64,000 nucleotides of DNA, taken from assembly GCA_902799555.1 (NCBI GenBank), contig CADCBB010000001.1, positions 1,882 to 65,881 of the forward strand. Direction: 5' to 3'. Origin of the DNA: an uncultured Bacteroidales bacterium. GTDB taxonomy: Bacteria > Bacteroidota > Bacteroidia > Bacteroidales > Paludibacteraceae. The stretch's first letter is position 1; every line of letters starts with the position of its first letter. Positions 25,400-35,340 of this stretch are shown piece after piece. The position numbers and the translations under genes are program-made. Below the pieces are notes generated by a model that searched no databases, was not told the DNA's origin, and was given only the letters and a program-made list of their open reading frames with translations.

Positions 25400-26596
25400 A
25401 CCGACCGCCCATAGGGCTATTCCGTCAAACTTACCGAACATACAATCGGTAAACATATTCATAGCGTACAAGGTAAAGAAAAGCAACGCGATGAAGCGGT
25501 TCGCTTTTCGTGCGCACACAGGGATCGATAGCCATGCCAGAAGGAAGAGAAGCAAGCCCGGGATACCGATCTCCATCAGTTCTTCCAGATATTGGTTATG
25601 CGCGTGGTAATGCTTGAAGACGTAATAATCGAAACCCTTCTCTTGGTATTTCTCCACCAGGTACGCCGTACTTTGTCCCGCGCCTAATCCGTACGCGATA
25701 TAATCGCTCGGTTGTTGCAAGGCACAGCCGTAGATATTCAGCCGGACATCGTGATCATAACTCACATCACGCATTTCCGTAAGGGTGCGCAAATCGAATT
25801 GTTGCATGCGCGGATGCAGGGTGAGCAACCCTCCGCCGGCCAGCATACCGAACAACAAGATACCGACACCGTAGCGGAGACGCAGTTTGCGCGGAAGGAG
25901 GTAGAGAATACCAATAACGACCAAAGCCGCACAGGTCAATATGGACTGTCTCGAACCCGTCATAGGAATCGAGAGGAACATGATGGCTACCGCCGGAATG
26001 AGCAATGCCCAGCGCTTGCGGAACACCAGAAAAGCGATCACGATTCCGAACAATTCGGTGCTACATAAGAACAGACGATGCTTGAAATGCGAGATGTTAT
26101 CCATGAGGAAGGTGGACCAATTAGCGTGGTGAGTCCATTCTTCCGACAAGTGGAGGTACGGTACCCATTCGGGGTGCGGGAAGAGTAAGGCCATCCAAAT
26201 GAAATACAGCGGAATAGCAATCACACAACTCGCTACCAGCACTTTACCTGCCTGTTCCCATTTATAGTGTTCGTTAACGCCCCATAGGCCGATAGGAATA
26301 ATGAGGGCAAAAGTCATATACCGCTCCATTTGCCAGGCCCACGCGTTATAGTCAGGCGCCCAGCAGATAGACAGCACTTTCCATGCGAACCAAAGACCGA
26401 AGAGCAGAATAGGGATCGCTACAGGGTTCTCACGTAGGGACTTCGGCTTACTGATCCAGCGCAGTTCCAGATACCAACTAATGATCCACAGCACACAAGC
26501 CAAGCGAAGCGGTGTTTGGGGGAAAGGCAGCAGGGCTACTACTGCGAGGAAGAGCCCGTAATTGATTCGACCTATGATGTCTTGGTAGCGTTTCAT
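25328..26596 (-). CDS. O-antigen ligase/polymerase-like membrane protein
   Basis: A 422-residue polytopic protein (about 10-12 transmembrane helices) of the WaaL/Wzy-C superfamily. The large periplasmic loop (about 235-345) includes YGLGAGQSTAYLVEKY and YHAHNQYLEELMEIGIPG, the usual H..N..L motif for ligation of lipid-linked glycans. The last 24 codons (NAERDEQTTRDTETH at the end) overlap the receptor gene on the other strand. It is the last gene of the envelope cluster. Confidence 0.87.
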   Translation of the reverse strand: MKRYQDIIGRINYGLFLAVVALLPFPQTPLRLACVLWIISWYLELRWISKPKSLRENPVAIPILLFGLWFAWKVLSICWAPDYNAWAWQMERYMTFALIIPIGLWGVNEHYKWEQAGKVLVASCVIAIPLYFIWMALLFPHPEWVPYLHLSEEWTHHANWSTFLMDNISHFKHRLFLCSTELFGIVIAFLVFRKRWALLIPAVAIMFLSIPMTGSRQSILTCAALVVIGILYLLPRKLRLRYGVGILLFGMLAGGGLLTLHPRMQQFDLRTLTEMRDVSYDHDVRLNIYGCALQQPSDYIAYGLGAGQSTAYLVEKYQEKGFDYYVFKHYHAHNQYLEELMEIGIPGLLLFLLAWLSIPVCARKANRFIALLFFTLYAMNMFTDCMFGKFDGIALWAVGLLFILLQTNAERDEQTTRDTETH

Positions 26597-27999
26597 AGAT
26601 TTGTTATTCCTTGTTTTTCATGTTTATACCAGCGATGAGCGATGATATATGCCGCGTCTTCTGCTGCATTCTCTCCCATCTGTTCCGCGTACGCAGAGGC
26701 CATAGTGGTCAGAGCGGCACGGTCTATATTAAGGCGTTCAAAATTACGTAAACGGGTCTCTTTGCTGAGGCGCTTGCAGAAACGGATCCGGTTGAGGTCA
26801 ATCACCTCCACACGACTGCCGTCTTCGTTAAAGAGGATGTTTCCGCCCGAATAGTCCTGATGCAAGATACCGCGTTGATGCAAGATGGCAGTGAAGCGAC
26901 CGATTGCTTTTATGATAGCTTCCCGATTCATGTATTCAGGTGCGCCAATTAACTCGTTGAATGTATGTGTACATTCCGATGCTTTGCACGCATAATAACT
27001 CTCGCGTAAGATTCCGCAGATCCGCACCTCCCGATAGGCGATAGGCTTGGGTGTCAAGCCTTCCATGCGTAGGGCGTATTCATAACTGCGACGCGCTTTG
27101 CTCTTGCCGAACAATCCATACCACAGCCCTCTCCAGAAACCCGGAACGGCAAAGGCTTTTACTACGGCGCCGTCTATTTGACGCAAGGTATTCCGGCGTT
27201 GGAAAATCACTTCGCCTGCTTCCCATTTGGTCCATTCGCCTACTTGCTTGACCGAACGGAAGAGGTTTAGCACCTTACTCCATGAACGATGGTAATGCAG
27301 CGGGCCGCCAAGGTATTTCTCCATGTAGGCAGGGTGACGCTTATTGATCTGCTCTATGAGCAGATGCTTCAAGGCTCGATCCTGAATACGTTTTGATCCT
27401 TCCCGTACACGATAATAAAGCCGAATATCCGGAAGACGGACAAACTCGCCGCCTAACTCAAACAGCGACAACCACATGTCCCAATCTTCGCGTGCGGCAC
27501 AGTGTTCGTTGTACCCAAGGGTCTTATCCCAATCGGTGCGTCTGTACATCGCGCAGGTGTCGATCATATTCTTTCGAGCCAAGAGGCTGTGACTAAACGG
27601 AGGTGTGATCCATTCGCCGGTTCGGGCACCGAAGAACTCTGCCCGACAACTCACCACGCGTACTTCCGGGCGGGCTTCTAACACGGCTACCGCTTCTTCG
27701 ATATACAGCGGATGAATACGGTTATCTGCATCGACAGGCAGGATATATATACCCTTACTTTCCCGAATGGCATGATTGCGAGCCGCCGAAGCGCCTGCAT
27801 TCGACTGAGTCATCACACAAACCTCCTTATGCTCCTTCGCAAAAGCCTGTGCCACGCTCAGACTGTTATCCGTACTGCCGTCATTCATCACAATCACCTC
27901 CAACGGCCGGTAGGTCGAAGCCACGATACTCTCCAGCGCCTCCGTGATATACGGAGCCGCGTTGTACAAAGGTACTATGACGGATACAAGTGGTTTCAT
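26593..27999 (-). CDS. Glycosyltransferase family 2 fused to a Kdo/WaaP-like kinase domain
   Basis: A 468-residue two-domain protein. Residues about 1-235 are GT2: VSVIVPLYNAAPYITEALES, VMNDGSTDNS, VDADNR and the base region EDWDMWL. Residues about 250-468 resemble lipopolysaccharide kinases: ILHQRGILHQDYSGGNILF (catalytic loop HxD...N) then EVIDLNRIRF (metal-binding Asp). It may both add a sugar and phosphorylate the glycan. It overlaps its neighbours by 4 bp on each side. The fusion is real as read, since there is no stop or frameshift between the domains. Confidence 0.85.
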   Translation of the reverse strand: MKPLVSVIVPLYNAAPYITEALESIVASTYRPLEVIVMNDGSTDNSLSVAQAFAKEHKEVCVMTQSNAGASAARNHAIRESKGIYILPVDADNRIHPLYIEEAVAVLEARPEVRVVSCRAEFFGARTGEWITPPFSHSLLARKNMIDTCAMYRRTDWDKTLGYNEHCAAREDWDMWLSLFELGGEFVRLPDIRLYYRVREGSKRIQDRALKHLLIEQINKRHPAYMEKYLGGPLHYHRSWSKVLNLFRSVKQVGEWTKWEAGEVIFQRRNTLRQIDGAVVKAFAVPGFWRGLWYGLFGKSKARRSYEYALRMEGLTPKPIAYREVRICGILRESYYACKASECTHTFNELIGAPEYMNREAIIKAIGRFTAILHQRGILHQDYSGGNILFNEDGSRVEVIDLNRIRFCKRLSKETRLRNFERLNIDRAALTTMASAYAEQMGENAAEDAAYIIAHRWYKHEKQGITNL

Positions 28000-28691
28000 A
28001 TCTTATCGCGGCGTTGTGTTAACTTGCGCCAGTAATAGAGGAGCGGGTTTTTGTATTTGAGTTGTTTCCACGGTCGGCTGGAGTGGGGTTTATGCAATAC
28101 GGGATTGCTGATGAGAAGGATGTTCTCAAAGCCCAACTGTCGCGACATGTGGCTGATATGTACGTCGTACCAATTTTTGGTAGGATCTAATTGCTCAAAA
28201 CTGTATGCCTTCAGGAAAGCATTCGTCAGCAGCGTGCAGCAGAATGAGAACCGCTTGGTACAACTGCCGTCTTGTTGGATCTTCCTGGCATACTCATATG
28301 GGAAATTGACTTCCCCTTCTTCGTTCACCGTTACGGCCGCTACCATACCTACGCCCTTAGAAATAGCTTGCTGCAGACGGCTAATAGTGCCCTCCTTTAC
28401 AATCACATCGCTCTCAACAATCACCAGGTCCTGGTTCTTCTCGATCGCTTCGCGTTGCGCGGTATTCAAAACCCAGCGATAGTTAGGCGAAGGATGATCC
28501 AATACTTCGCGAATATGTACGACGCGGATACCGAACTCGTCCCGTAAGGCATCCAAGCGTGCAGCGTTCTCGTCGGATGAATAATCGTCGTAGACGCACA
28601 CGTTATGTCCGCTTGCCACGATGGCGCGGATAGCTTGCTCCGCTGTCTCCAGCGAATCCTTCACCGGCATTATGATAAGAGGTTCTACCAT
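27996..28691 (-). CDS. Family 2 glycosyltransferase
   Basis: A 231-residue GT-A fold transferase: MPVKDSLETAEQAIRAI, VYDDYSSDENAARLD, VIVESDVIV (metal-binding ExD-like) and NWYDVHISHMSRQLGF. It probably adds a sugar to the surface glycan assembled by this cluster. Its ATG lies in a run of AAATGGTA-type repeat sequence that also ends the upstream gene. Confidence 0.85.
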   Translation of the reverse strand: MVEPLIIMPVKDSLETAEQAIRAIVASGHNVCVYDDYSSDENAARLDALRDEFGIRVVHIREVLDHPSPNYRWVLNTAQREAIEKNQDLVIVESDVIVKEGTISRLQQAISKGVGMVAAVTVNEEGEVNFPYEYARKIQQDGSCTKRFSFCCTLLTNAFLKAYSFEQLDPTKNWYDVHISHMSRQLGFENILLISNPVLHKPHSSRPWKQLKYKNPLLYYWRKLTQRRDKI

Positions 28692-28712
28692 TTACAATTT
28701 ACCAATTACAAA
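28687..28712. repeat. Short repeat bridging the Wzi stop and glycosyltransferase start
   Basis: The coding strand reads GTAATTGGTAAATTGTAAATGG. It encodes the Wzi C-terminus (CNW*) and contains the ATG of the next gene. Confidence 0.6.
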
Positions 28713-30150
28713 TAATTCCTTTCTTGCATATTGTGATTTGTGCACCGAACGTGTTCCCGAATTGGTCGCCAAGATCTGCAGCTAACCTTAGACCAAAGTC
28801 CAAACCCCATGCTTGCGGCACATGTTTGTTTACCTCCAAAAGGATGGCGGTATTGTGGCTGAGAAGGCTAAAGCGCGTCACATCATTGCCATAATTACGT
28901 GCGTACGAGGCCTTAAGGCGGTACTTGAATCCGTAGATGTCACCCCTTACGCCGAGATGGTGAACGAGCACTCGACTATTGAGCGTGTGGATCGTGCCAT
29001 CTTCGTTGTATATCGGCGAGGTGATAAACGGTGTTCCCATAGAACGGTAGAAATAGTTCCAACCATTTCGGAACACGCTGTTTCGGTAATAGCTGTCATT
29101 GCCTGCGTAGCATAGTCCGTCCCGGTCGTGCCACCAACCACTTTGGTTGGTCGTGTTCATAAACTCGTACGTCACTCCTTCGATGAACGGCCAGCGGGTC
29201 TGCTTCATACAGATACCCCATAAACCGTCTTGTACATTCTGTCCGGCACCGATAAAAGCGAAGTTGTCTTCAAAGAAATTCTGCCAGTACGCACTGATTT
29301 CCCATCCCGTACCCTTACCGGTGATCATTAATTGTTGACTGCCGACATGGTTACCCTGCGCGTTCTGCTGGTCATTACGCATAACGCCTCCGCTACGCGC
29401 CAGGAATACATTGCCAAAAGACCTGAGATCACTACCGATATCGCCGTAAACAGGATTGATTCCGCCCCATTCGGTTGCATGGTGAAACTCATAACTGATA
29501 TTGACCGGCAGACGACCACCGAAACGCACGGCTGCGAACTTATGATGCAGATAGCTGCCTTTCATATACACGTCGTCCACCATCCGGGCGTGTGTGATAC
29601 CACCTTTGAGTTCAAAATAACCGTAACAGCCGGGGAAAGGTATATAATTATCAATACCGATCGTCACGCGTGGCAGCGGGTGGGCATTATCCGAGAAGAC
29701 CATACTGCCCATACTTAGCGCCGTATCCTGTGTCTCGTAGATCATAGGCTTGATGCCGGCGGTGATATCGAAAAGGAACAAGCGCACATGTGCATAAAGC
29801 AGGTTAGAATAACCGGTCCCTGTCTTTGGATACTCCGCTCTTCCGGTTAGTTGTGCGGCGAAATCATAATCCCACCAACGCTCATTATGAACCGCCTCTT
29901 TATAGATGCCTGCGGTTAAGTTACCGCTATAGGGACTGACACTTACATCGCCGTTGGTGTTGCTCACCAACCAGAACGGCGCATATTTCCCGCTGGAAGC
30001 AACCGCACTGATCCCCGCTATATACCGCAGCGTGTCGTTACCTGCCGGCATGGAATCGCGGAGACCCGTAGGCCACCATTCCCAACTCAAATCGCGTGCG
30101 AACAGACACGTGCTGAGCAGCAATCCTATGACAAGCAGTTTACTCTTCAA
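28699..30150 (-). CDS. Capsule assembly Wzi-family outer-membrane protein
   Basis: An exported beta-barrel of about 483 residues resembling Wzi, which anchors capsule or other surface polysaccharide. The signal peptide is KSKLLVIGLLLSTCLFA; the body has GKYAPFWLVSNTNGDVS, AQLTGRAEYPKTGTGYSN and strands to the end. The longest reading frame starts at 30210 inside the Kelch gene. A TTG at 30150 places the signal peptide at the N-terminus and overlaps the Kelch stop, so it is preferred; the exact start is uncertain. It fits the flanking glycosyltransferases. Confidence 0.8.
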   Translation of the reverse strand: MKSKLLVIGLLLSTCLFARDLSWEWWPTGLRDSMPAGNDTLRYIAGISAVASSGKYAPFWLVSNTNGDVSVSPYSGNLTAGIYKEAVHNERWWDYDFAAQLTGRAEYPKTGTGYSNLLYAHVRLFLFDITAGIKPMIYETQDTALSMGSMVFSDNAHPLPRVTIGIDNYIPFPGCYGYFELKGGITHARMVDDVYMKGSYLHHKFAAVRFGGRLPVNISYEFHHATEWGGINPVYGDIGSDLRSFGNVFLARSGGVMRNDQQNAQGNHVGSQQLMITGKGTGWEISAYWQNFFEDNFAFIGAGQNVQDGLWGICMKQTRWPFIEGVTYEFMNTTNQSGWWHDRDGLCYAGNDSYYRNSVFRNGWNYFYRSMGTPFITSPIYNEDGTIHTLNSRVLVHHLGVRGDIYGFKYRLKASYARNYGNDVTRFSLLSHNTAILLEVNKHVPQAWGLDFGLRLAADLGDQFGNTFGAQITICKKGIICNW

Positions 30151-31114
30151 ACCAGTATAAAGTGTTGTTGGTTTGCCATTCTTCGTTCTCGCCCAAACCG
30201 ATATAGACACGTTTGCCGATCACGAAAGCGGTATGATTGCATAGACGTTTGGGTAGCACGGCTACATACTGCCAACGGTCAGATTGCGGATCGTAGCGCC
30301 GTACATCTTGCAGCACTTCGCCGCTGGTACCTCCGCCGTAATGAACACCTCCGGACAGATAGAGATAGTTCTTCGTTGCCGCTGAGGCTGCAAGCGTTCG
30401 TGTCGGACCGGGTACTTCAGCGCGTTTCTCCCAACGCGTACCATCTATCAGTTCTGCCCACCAGTTGAGGCTGTGTTGGAAATAACCCGTACCCATAAAA
30501 TGCCGTCCTTGACACGTACATCCCGTGCCGCCGAAAGAGCGGGTAGGGTATCCGTGAAAAGAGACGTTCACATCAATCGAATCCCAACGGTCTTGGGCTA
30601 TATCGTAGCGGAACATATCGCGACGGTAGTTCCAACAAAAACCATAGCCGACATACAATGCCCCATCGCCCACAAATGCCGTGGCATCGTCGGTGTAATG
30701 ATTCGGGTAGTCCGTTAAGCGTTTCCATGTATTTGTTGCCGGCGTATATTCCCACCAATCTCTTAAATACGAACTGTCCCGACCGTGTTTGCCGTTAAAG
30801 CCCAGGCCCAAATATACCTTTCCGTCCTTTACACACGATGTCGGGTTAACACGCTCGCTCATAGGAGCCTCGCCAATACTGTCCCACGTATCTGTAGTTG
30901 TATCATATCGCCATAGGTCATTCAGATGCTTTCCTGCACTGTCACGACCGGCAAAGAAATACGCATGGTCATCTATTACGAAAGAAGCAGCACATGCGCG
31001 CGGAGAAGGCATCGCCGCACTCTGGTGCCACGTCACGTTCATCTCCGGCTCATTCTTGCAAGCTACCAATAAAGCGGCGGTGAGAAATACTATGAAAAAC
31101 CTTTCATTTTTCAC
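30140..31114 (-). CDS. Kelch-repeat lipoprotein
   Basis: A 324-residue lipoprotein (lipobox ALLVAC) with five to six Kelch beta-propeller repeats (AYFFAGRDSAGKHLNDLWRY, YDTTTDTWDSI, YTPATNTWKRL, YDPQSDRWQYV). It probably binds protein or glycan at the envelope. The reading frame opens at GTG 31114, which is itself part of a GTGAAAA repeat; no in-frame ATG precedes the signal peptide. Ten bases separate it from lptB. Confidence 0.85.
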   Translation of the reverse strand: MKNERFFIVFLTAALLVACKNEPEMNVTWHQSAAMPSPRACAASFVIDDHAYFFAGRDSAGKHLNDLWRYDTTTDTWDSIGEAPMSERVNPTSCVKDGKVYLGLGFNGKHGRDSSYLRDWWEYTPATNTWKRLTDYPNHYTDDATAFVGDGALYVGYGFCWNYRRDMFRYDIAQDRWDSIDVNVSFHGYPTRSFGGTGCTCQGRHFMGTGYFQHSLNWWAELIDGTRWEKRAEVPGPTRTLAASAATKNYLYLSGGVHYGGGTSGEVLQDVRRYDPQSDRWQYVAVLPKRLCNHTAFVIGKRVYIGLGENEEWQTNNTLYWFEE

Positions 31115-31128
31115 TTTTCACTTTTCAA
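31100..31128. repeat. GTGAAAA tandem repeat at the lptB/Kelch junction
   Basis: On the coding strand TTGAAAAGTGAAAAGTGAAA then AATGAAAGG. It covers the lptB stop and provides the GTG start of the Kelch lipoprotein. Confidence 0.75.
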
Positions 31129-31868
31129 TCCACGCGGGTCTTTTTCTTCAATTCAAAATCGCGACCTAAGTAATTCTGCCGTACCACCGGGTTTGCAGCT
31201 AACTCTTCCGGCGTACCGTGGAAGAGGATCTTGCCCTCAAATAGCAGGTACGCACGGTCGGTGATCATGAGCGTCTCATCGACATTGTGGTCGGTGATCA
31301 GGATGCCGATATTCTTATCCTTCAGTCGCCAAACGACATCTTGAATCTCTTGCACGGCAATCGGATCGACGCCGGCAAAGGGCTCATCCAGCATCACGAA
31401 CTTCGGCTCAATAGCCAAGCATCGCGCTATCTCCGTACGACGTCGCTCACCTCCGCTGAGGCGGTCGCCTAAGTTCTTGCGCACATGCGCGAGATTGAAC
31501 TCCTTGATCAACTGTTCCAGTTTCTGCGCCTGATATTCCTTGCTGAAATCGGTCAACTCCAGCACCGAACGGATATTATCCTCGACGGTCATCTTGCGGA
31601 AGACACTCGCCTCTTGCGGCAGGTAGCCTATACCCATCTTCGCCCGTTTGTACATCGGGAAATTCGTAATGTCCTGGTCGTTGAGGAAGATCTTACCGTT
31701 ATTGGCCGTTACCAGCCCGGTCGTCATATAGAAAGTCGTGGTCTTACCTGCTCCGTTCGGACCCAGCAAACCAACGATCTCTCCCTGCTCCAGTTCAATC
31801 GACACATCGTTCACTACGGTGCGCTTGCCGTATTTTTTAATCAGATGTTCTGTTCTCAGTTTATCCAT
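31125..31868 (-). CDS. lptB: LPS export ABC transporter ATP-binding protein LptB
   Basis: A 247-residue ATPase powering LPS extraction by LptFG. Walker [11 protein letters not shown]-loop [20 protein letters not shown] (typical LptB), signature [15 protein letters not shown] and Walker [14 protein letters not shown]. It sits in an envelope cluster with MlaEF-like genes and O-antigen genes; LptF, G and C are not in the window. Confidence 0.93.
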   Translation of the reverse strand: MDKLRTEHLIKKYGKRTVVNDVSIELEQGEIVGLLGPNGAGKTTTFYMTTGLVTANNGKIFLNDQDITNFPMYKRAKMGIGYLPQEASVFRKMTVEDNIRSVLELTDFSKEYQAQKLEQLIKEFNLAHVRKNLGDRLSGGERRRTEIARCLAIEPKFVMLDEPFAGVDPIAVQEIQDVVWRLKDKNIGILITDHNVDETLMITDRAYLLFEGKILFHGTPEELAANPVVRQNYLGRDFELKKKTRVD

Positions 31869-31880
31869 TTTTTCTTTTTT

Positions 31881-31920
31881 CTTCGTTATAACGTCATTAC
31901 GTAATTACGTCATTACGATA
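31881..31920. repeat. CGTTATAACGTCATTACG repeat between xth and lptB
   Basis: Imperfect words of the CGTCAT/TAACG family fill the 44-bp gap and reach into the 3' end of the xth gene (tail residues VMVVLS). Confidence 0.8.
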
Positions 31921-32674
31921 GTACGACCATCACCGGGCAATGATCCGAATGTACCGCCTCGGTTAGTATCTTTCCGTCTATCAGCCGGTCTTTCAGACTC
32001 TCGCTTACCCATAAATAGTCGATACGCCAGCCTACATTGCGTGCGCGTGCTCCTGCGCGCCAAGACCACCAACTGTATCGCTCAGCACTCTGGTCGAAGA
32101 CTCGGAAACTATCCACGAGTCCGCTTGCTTCCCATCGATCCATCCATTCGCGCTCTTCAGGCAAGAAACCCGACACGCCGATCTGTCGTTCGGGATGATT
32201 GATGTCGATGGGTTTATGACAGATGTTATAATCTCCGCAGATCACGATGTTCGGCCGCTCTTTGCGCAGCTCGTTGACCCATACCAGGAAGTCCTCCAAA
32301 AACTCCATCTTGAAGTCCTGGCGTACATCGCCGGTCGTGCCGCTTGGAATATAGGCGTCGACGATCGTCAGATCGCCAAAATCAACACGCAGCACACGCC
32401 CCTCGCGATCGTACTTGGGATTGCCCATACCTACGACCACTTTATCCGGCTCTTGTTTCGTGAAGATACATACACCCGAGTAGCCTTTTTTCTCCGCTGA
32501 ATGGATGTAACTGCGGTAACCTAGCTCCTGAAAAGCCAGTACGTCTATCTGCTCCGGCTGGGCTTTGCTCTCTTGGATACAAAAGACATCAGGGTTCTCG
32601 GATTGCAACCAATCCAAGAGCCCTTTGCTGATAGCGGAACGTATTCCGTTGAGATTATAACTGATTATTTTCAT
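31913..32674 (-). CDS. xth: Exodeoxyribonuclease III/AP endonuclease
   Basis: A 253-residue base-excision repair nuclease: [14 protein letters not shown], metal-binding Glu in [24 protein letters not shown] and the catalytic SDHCPVMV near the end. It is complete. The start ATGA overlaps the stop of the upstream M6 protease gene by 4 bp, an odd partnership suggesting only shared transcription. Confidence 0.95.
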   Translation of the reverse strand: MKIISYNLNGIRSAISKGLLDWLQSENPDVFCIQESKAQPEQIDVLAFQELGYRSYIHSAEKKGYSGVCIFTKQEPDKVVVGMGNPKYDREGRVLRVDFGDLTIVDAYIPSGTTGDVRQDFKMEFLEDFLVWVNELRKERPNIVICGDYNICHKPIDINHPERQIGVSGFLPEEREWMDRWEASGLVDSFRVFDQSAERYSWWSWRAGARARNVGWRIDYLWVSESLKDRLIDGKILTEAVHSDHCPVMVVLS

Positions 32675-34218
32675 AAACGATTTCCTAAGATGTCAAATTT
32701 CAGACCTTCACGGAGAATAACCACTCTGCCGTTCTCAATGATCTTCTGCGTCTTGACATCAGCCTGCTTAATGGATTCAACATCCAGTAGGAGCGCCTGA
32801 CCGCCGCCGTTCACGTTAAAGGTGACGATGCGGTTCTCCATGTCGATATTGGTGATCTGGTAGTCCGCCACCTTGGTGAACTCGGTCGCACCGTAGGGGT
32901 AGAGGTCGGTCGCCTTGTCATTGTAGCTCGATGAGTTGGGCGTCGCCTCAATGATATCTACGCCCAGTTTGTTGCTGGTATTGTTCACCGTGTTGTTGGC
33001 CCATTTCGTTTTGCTCCACTGCACTTTGGTGATCATCATACCGCTGCTCTTTATGTACGCGTCCCATCCCTTTTTCTGGCGGTTTTCCAGCAGATAGAAG
33101 GTGGAAGGAAGCGGCAATAATATGTCGCTGATACCTTGTCCGCTCTCGGTGATGAGGCAGGCCGCCTTGCTATCTTGGAGCGCGGGTAGGGTCACGGAGC
33201 AGGCTGTGTTGAGCAAGGTCGGCTCGATCCAGCCCATGAACCAGCGCTCGTAGGCCGAATAGTTGGGCGGCGTGTTGCCGTTGTTGTTATAGGGTCCATA
33301 GTCCATGATATCCCAACTGCCTAAGGTGCGGTGGGAGGCTTGGTTGGTGGCATAGAAATCAGGCAGTCCCATGACATGGCTGAACTCATGGCAGAACGTA
33401 CCGATACCGCAACGCTTGCTGCTACTGCCGTCTATCTCGTTCAGGCAGCAGTAGTGATCTACCGTCTTGCCGTCTAACTTGAACGACATACCCATATAAC
33501 TGAGGTCGTACTGGTGAGGCCAGATGGTGCTCGATGAACCTCCGTCCGCTTCTCCTTTGCCTGCATATAAAATCACAACCCAATCTACCTTTCCGTCTCC
33601 GTCGCTATCATATTGACTGAAGTCTGCGCCACAACTGTCGTGCGCCAGTTTGCAGGCCTCTACTATCAGTTCGTCAGGATGCTGGTCATCTCCGTTCCAA
33701 TCATTGGATCCGTAGTAAGAAGCGTTTTGGCTCACCGTTACCGGACCATACACATCAATATGCAGGTCGTACTTACCCCAACTCTGATCATAGAAATACT
33801 GGTGAATAGAACCCGTGGCGCCATTATACGTATAATTGTCGCCCATCGCCCATTCGGTCATGGCTTCATTCGTTTGTTTGAAAGCCAGATCTTTATAGCT
33901 CACCAGAATAACCGCACCACGCGGAGCCAGAAGGCGATCGGTTCCTGTCTCCTCTTTCGCACGACGAACTTTTGCTTTCGACTTTCGACTTTCGACTTTC
34001 GACTGTTTCACTTCTTCGCTCATCGGCATCAGCGTCTCTTCATCCAACCAAGTGCCGTTTTCATCCGTCATGTAGTGAAACGACTCGTTTCCATGCAGGA
34101 ACACGATTTTCTCATTTCCGTTGGCATCTGTCCGGACTATGCCATCACGGCGTGCCGGTACTGCTATCGCACTCACTGCGACAGCGCATAGCATTACTAT
34201 GCCCACTAATTTCTTCAT
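32671..34218 (-). CDS. Secreted M6-family metalloprotease with C-terminal tail
   Basis: A 515-residue protein: signal peptide (to about 20, ending AIAVPARR), N-terminal prodomain (about 20-70), then an M6 catalytic domain (about 95-350). The zinc site is [12 protein letters not shown] (HExxHxxGxxD), and SWDIMDYG gives the Met-turn-like region. The final 25 residues ([19 protein letters not shown], then ILGNRL) are the tail shared with five other secreted proteins. A Lys/Ser/Arg linker (about 71-86) is encoded by a GTCGAAA repeat. A stand-alone prodomain homologue is encoded just upstream. Confidence 0.9.
   Translation of the reverse strand: MKKLVGIVMLCAVAVSAIAVPARRDGIVRTDANGNEKIVFLHGNESFHYMTDENGTWLDEETLMPMSEEVKQSKVESRKSKAKVRRAKEETGTDRLLAPRGAVILVSYKDLAFKQTNEAMTEWAMGDNYTYNGATGSIHQYFYDQSWGKYDLHIDVYGPVTVSQNASYYGSNDWNGDDQHPDELIVEACKLAHDSCGADFSQYDSDGDGKVDWVVILYAGKGEADGGSSSTIWPHQYDLSYMGMSFKLDGKTVDHYCCLNEIDGSSSKRCGIGTFCHEFSHVMGLPDFYATNQASHRTLGSWDIMDYGPYNNNGNTPPNYSAYERWFMGWIEPTLLNTACSVTLPALQDSKAACLITESGQGISDILLPLPSTFYLLENRQKKGWDAYIKSSGMMITKVQWSKTKWANNTVNNTSNKLGVDIIEATPNSSSYNDKATDLYPYGATEFTKVADYQITNIDMENRIVTFNVNGGGQALLLDVESIKQADVKTQKIIENGRVVILREGLKFDILGNRL
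33970..34012. repeat. GTCGAAA tandem repeat inside the M6 protease gene
   Basis: On the coding strand AGTCGAAAGTCGAAAGTCG and onward, about five 7-nt copies. It encodes [13 protein letters not shown] between prodomain and catalytic domain; 7-nt copies cycle the frame, so copy number changes other than by three would break the gene. Confidence 0.85.
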
Positions 34219-34243
34219 CTTTGTAAATTCTTAAATTATCAAC

Positions 34244-34582
34244 TCAATGTTTCTTAATTCCGTGTTTTTGCAGCCACCGTTGCTCGCATTTACTGCGTTT
34301 GTCGGCGTTGTGCACCTTGCGGCAGGATGCAACCACTTTGCCTTTGCAATTGGTCTTGGCATAGACATACCAGCCTTTCTTGCCTTCTAAGATCTGCCAG
34401 CCGTCTTCGGTCATCATCCAATGCATGTGCTCGTCCCCGCGCAGATACGTTTGCAAGGTATCACCATTCGGTTGGACACGCTCGATGATTCCTTTGTATG
34501 CCGGTACTTTCGCCGGACTCTGGGCTTGCATTCCCATCGTCATCATAGCCATTACGGCTATCATCAAAATCCCCTTTTTCAT
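34244..34582 (-). CDS. Stand-alone M6 protease prodomain-like secreted protein
   Basis: A 112-residue exported protein (signal MKKGILMIAVMAMMTMGMQA). Residues about 25-70 (VPAYKGIIERVQPNGDTLQT, YLRGDEHMHWMMTEDGW) align by eye with the N-terminal prodomains of both M6 proteases here (PARRDG...[25 protein letters not shown]). No catalytic domain follows; the tail is basic with three cysteines. It lies 25 bp upstream of the M6 gene on the same strand and overlaps mlaF by 4 bp. An inhibitor or folding helper for the protease is inferred. Confidence 0.7.
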   Translation of the reverse strand: MKKGILMIAVMAMMTMGMQAQSPAKVPAYKGIIERVQPNGDTLQTYLRGDEHMHWMMTEDGWQILEGKKGWYVYAKTNCKGKVVASCRKVHNADKRSKCEQRWLQKHGIKKH

Positions 34583-35340
34583 TGTATATTCGCTTTTTTA
34601 ACTTTCTTAAACAATTCCGATGCAAATACAAAATCATTCAAAGCCTCATTGTCGCTTGTCATGATCTCGTGGCGCGAACCCTGCCATTCTTTTTTGCCGT
34701 TCTTGAGGAAGACAATATTATCACCGATCTCCATGATCGAGTTCATATCATGGCTATTGACGATCGTGCAGATATTGTACTCTCTTGTGATATCCTGAAT
34801 CAGGGCATCGATCACCAGACTCGTTCGAGGATCAAGACCGGAGTTAGGCTCGTCGCAAAACAGGTACTTCGGCTCCAGCACAATGGCGCGTGCAATCGCC
34901 ACACGTTTCTGCTGACCACCCGATATCTCACTCGGCATCAAATTCCATACCCGTTCCGGCATCTCTACACGTCTCAGACAGAACTCTGCTCTTGCTTTCA
35001 TCTCCTCGCGGCTCTTCTGGCTGAACATCTCCATCGGGAAAAGCACATTCTCCATGACCGTCATGGAGTCAAACAGCGCCGATCCTTGGAAAAGCATACC
35101 TACCTGGCGGTGCAGCAAACGGATATCTTTGCTTTTCATCTCAGCAATATCTGTGCCATCATATAGAATCTGTCCGCTATCCAGCGAGTGCAAACCGATC
35201 AGACTCTTCATCAGCACGGTTTTACCGGAACCCGACTGACCAATGATCATGTTCACTTCACCGTCCCGCATTTCGGTACTGACGTGGTTCAAAACCACGT
35301 TTCCGTCAAAACTCTTGACGATATCTTTCACTTCAATCAT
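34579..35340 (-). CDS. mlaF: MlaF-like phospholipid-transport ABC ATPase
   Basis: A 253-residue ATPase: Walker A GQSGSGKTVLMKSL, signature ISGGQQKRVAIARAI, Walker B YLFCDEPNSGLDP. The Gly-Gln-Ser-Gly-Ser Walker A and IGLHSLDSGQILYDG fit the MlaF family, which drives lipid exchange with MlaE and MCE proteins. It overlaps mlaE by 4 bp. The expected MCE gene (mlaD) does not follow; the prodomain-like gene takes that position. Confidence 0.88.
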   Translation of the reverse strand: MIEVKDIVKSFDGNVVLNHVSTEMRDGEVNMIIGQSGSGKTVLMKSLIGLHSLDSGQILYDGTDIAEMKSKDIRLLHRQVGMLFQGSALFDSMTVMENVLFPMEMFSQKSREEMKARAEFCLRRVEMPERVWNLMPSEISGGQQKRVAIARAIVLEPKYLFCDEPNSGLDPRTSLVIDALIQDITREYNICTIVNSHDMNSIMEIGDNIVFLKNGKKEWQGSRHEIMTSDNEALNDFVFASELFKKVKKANIQ

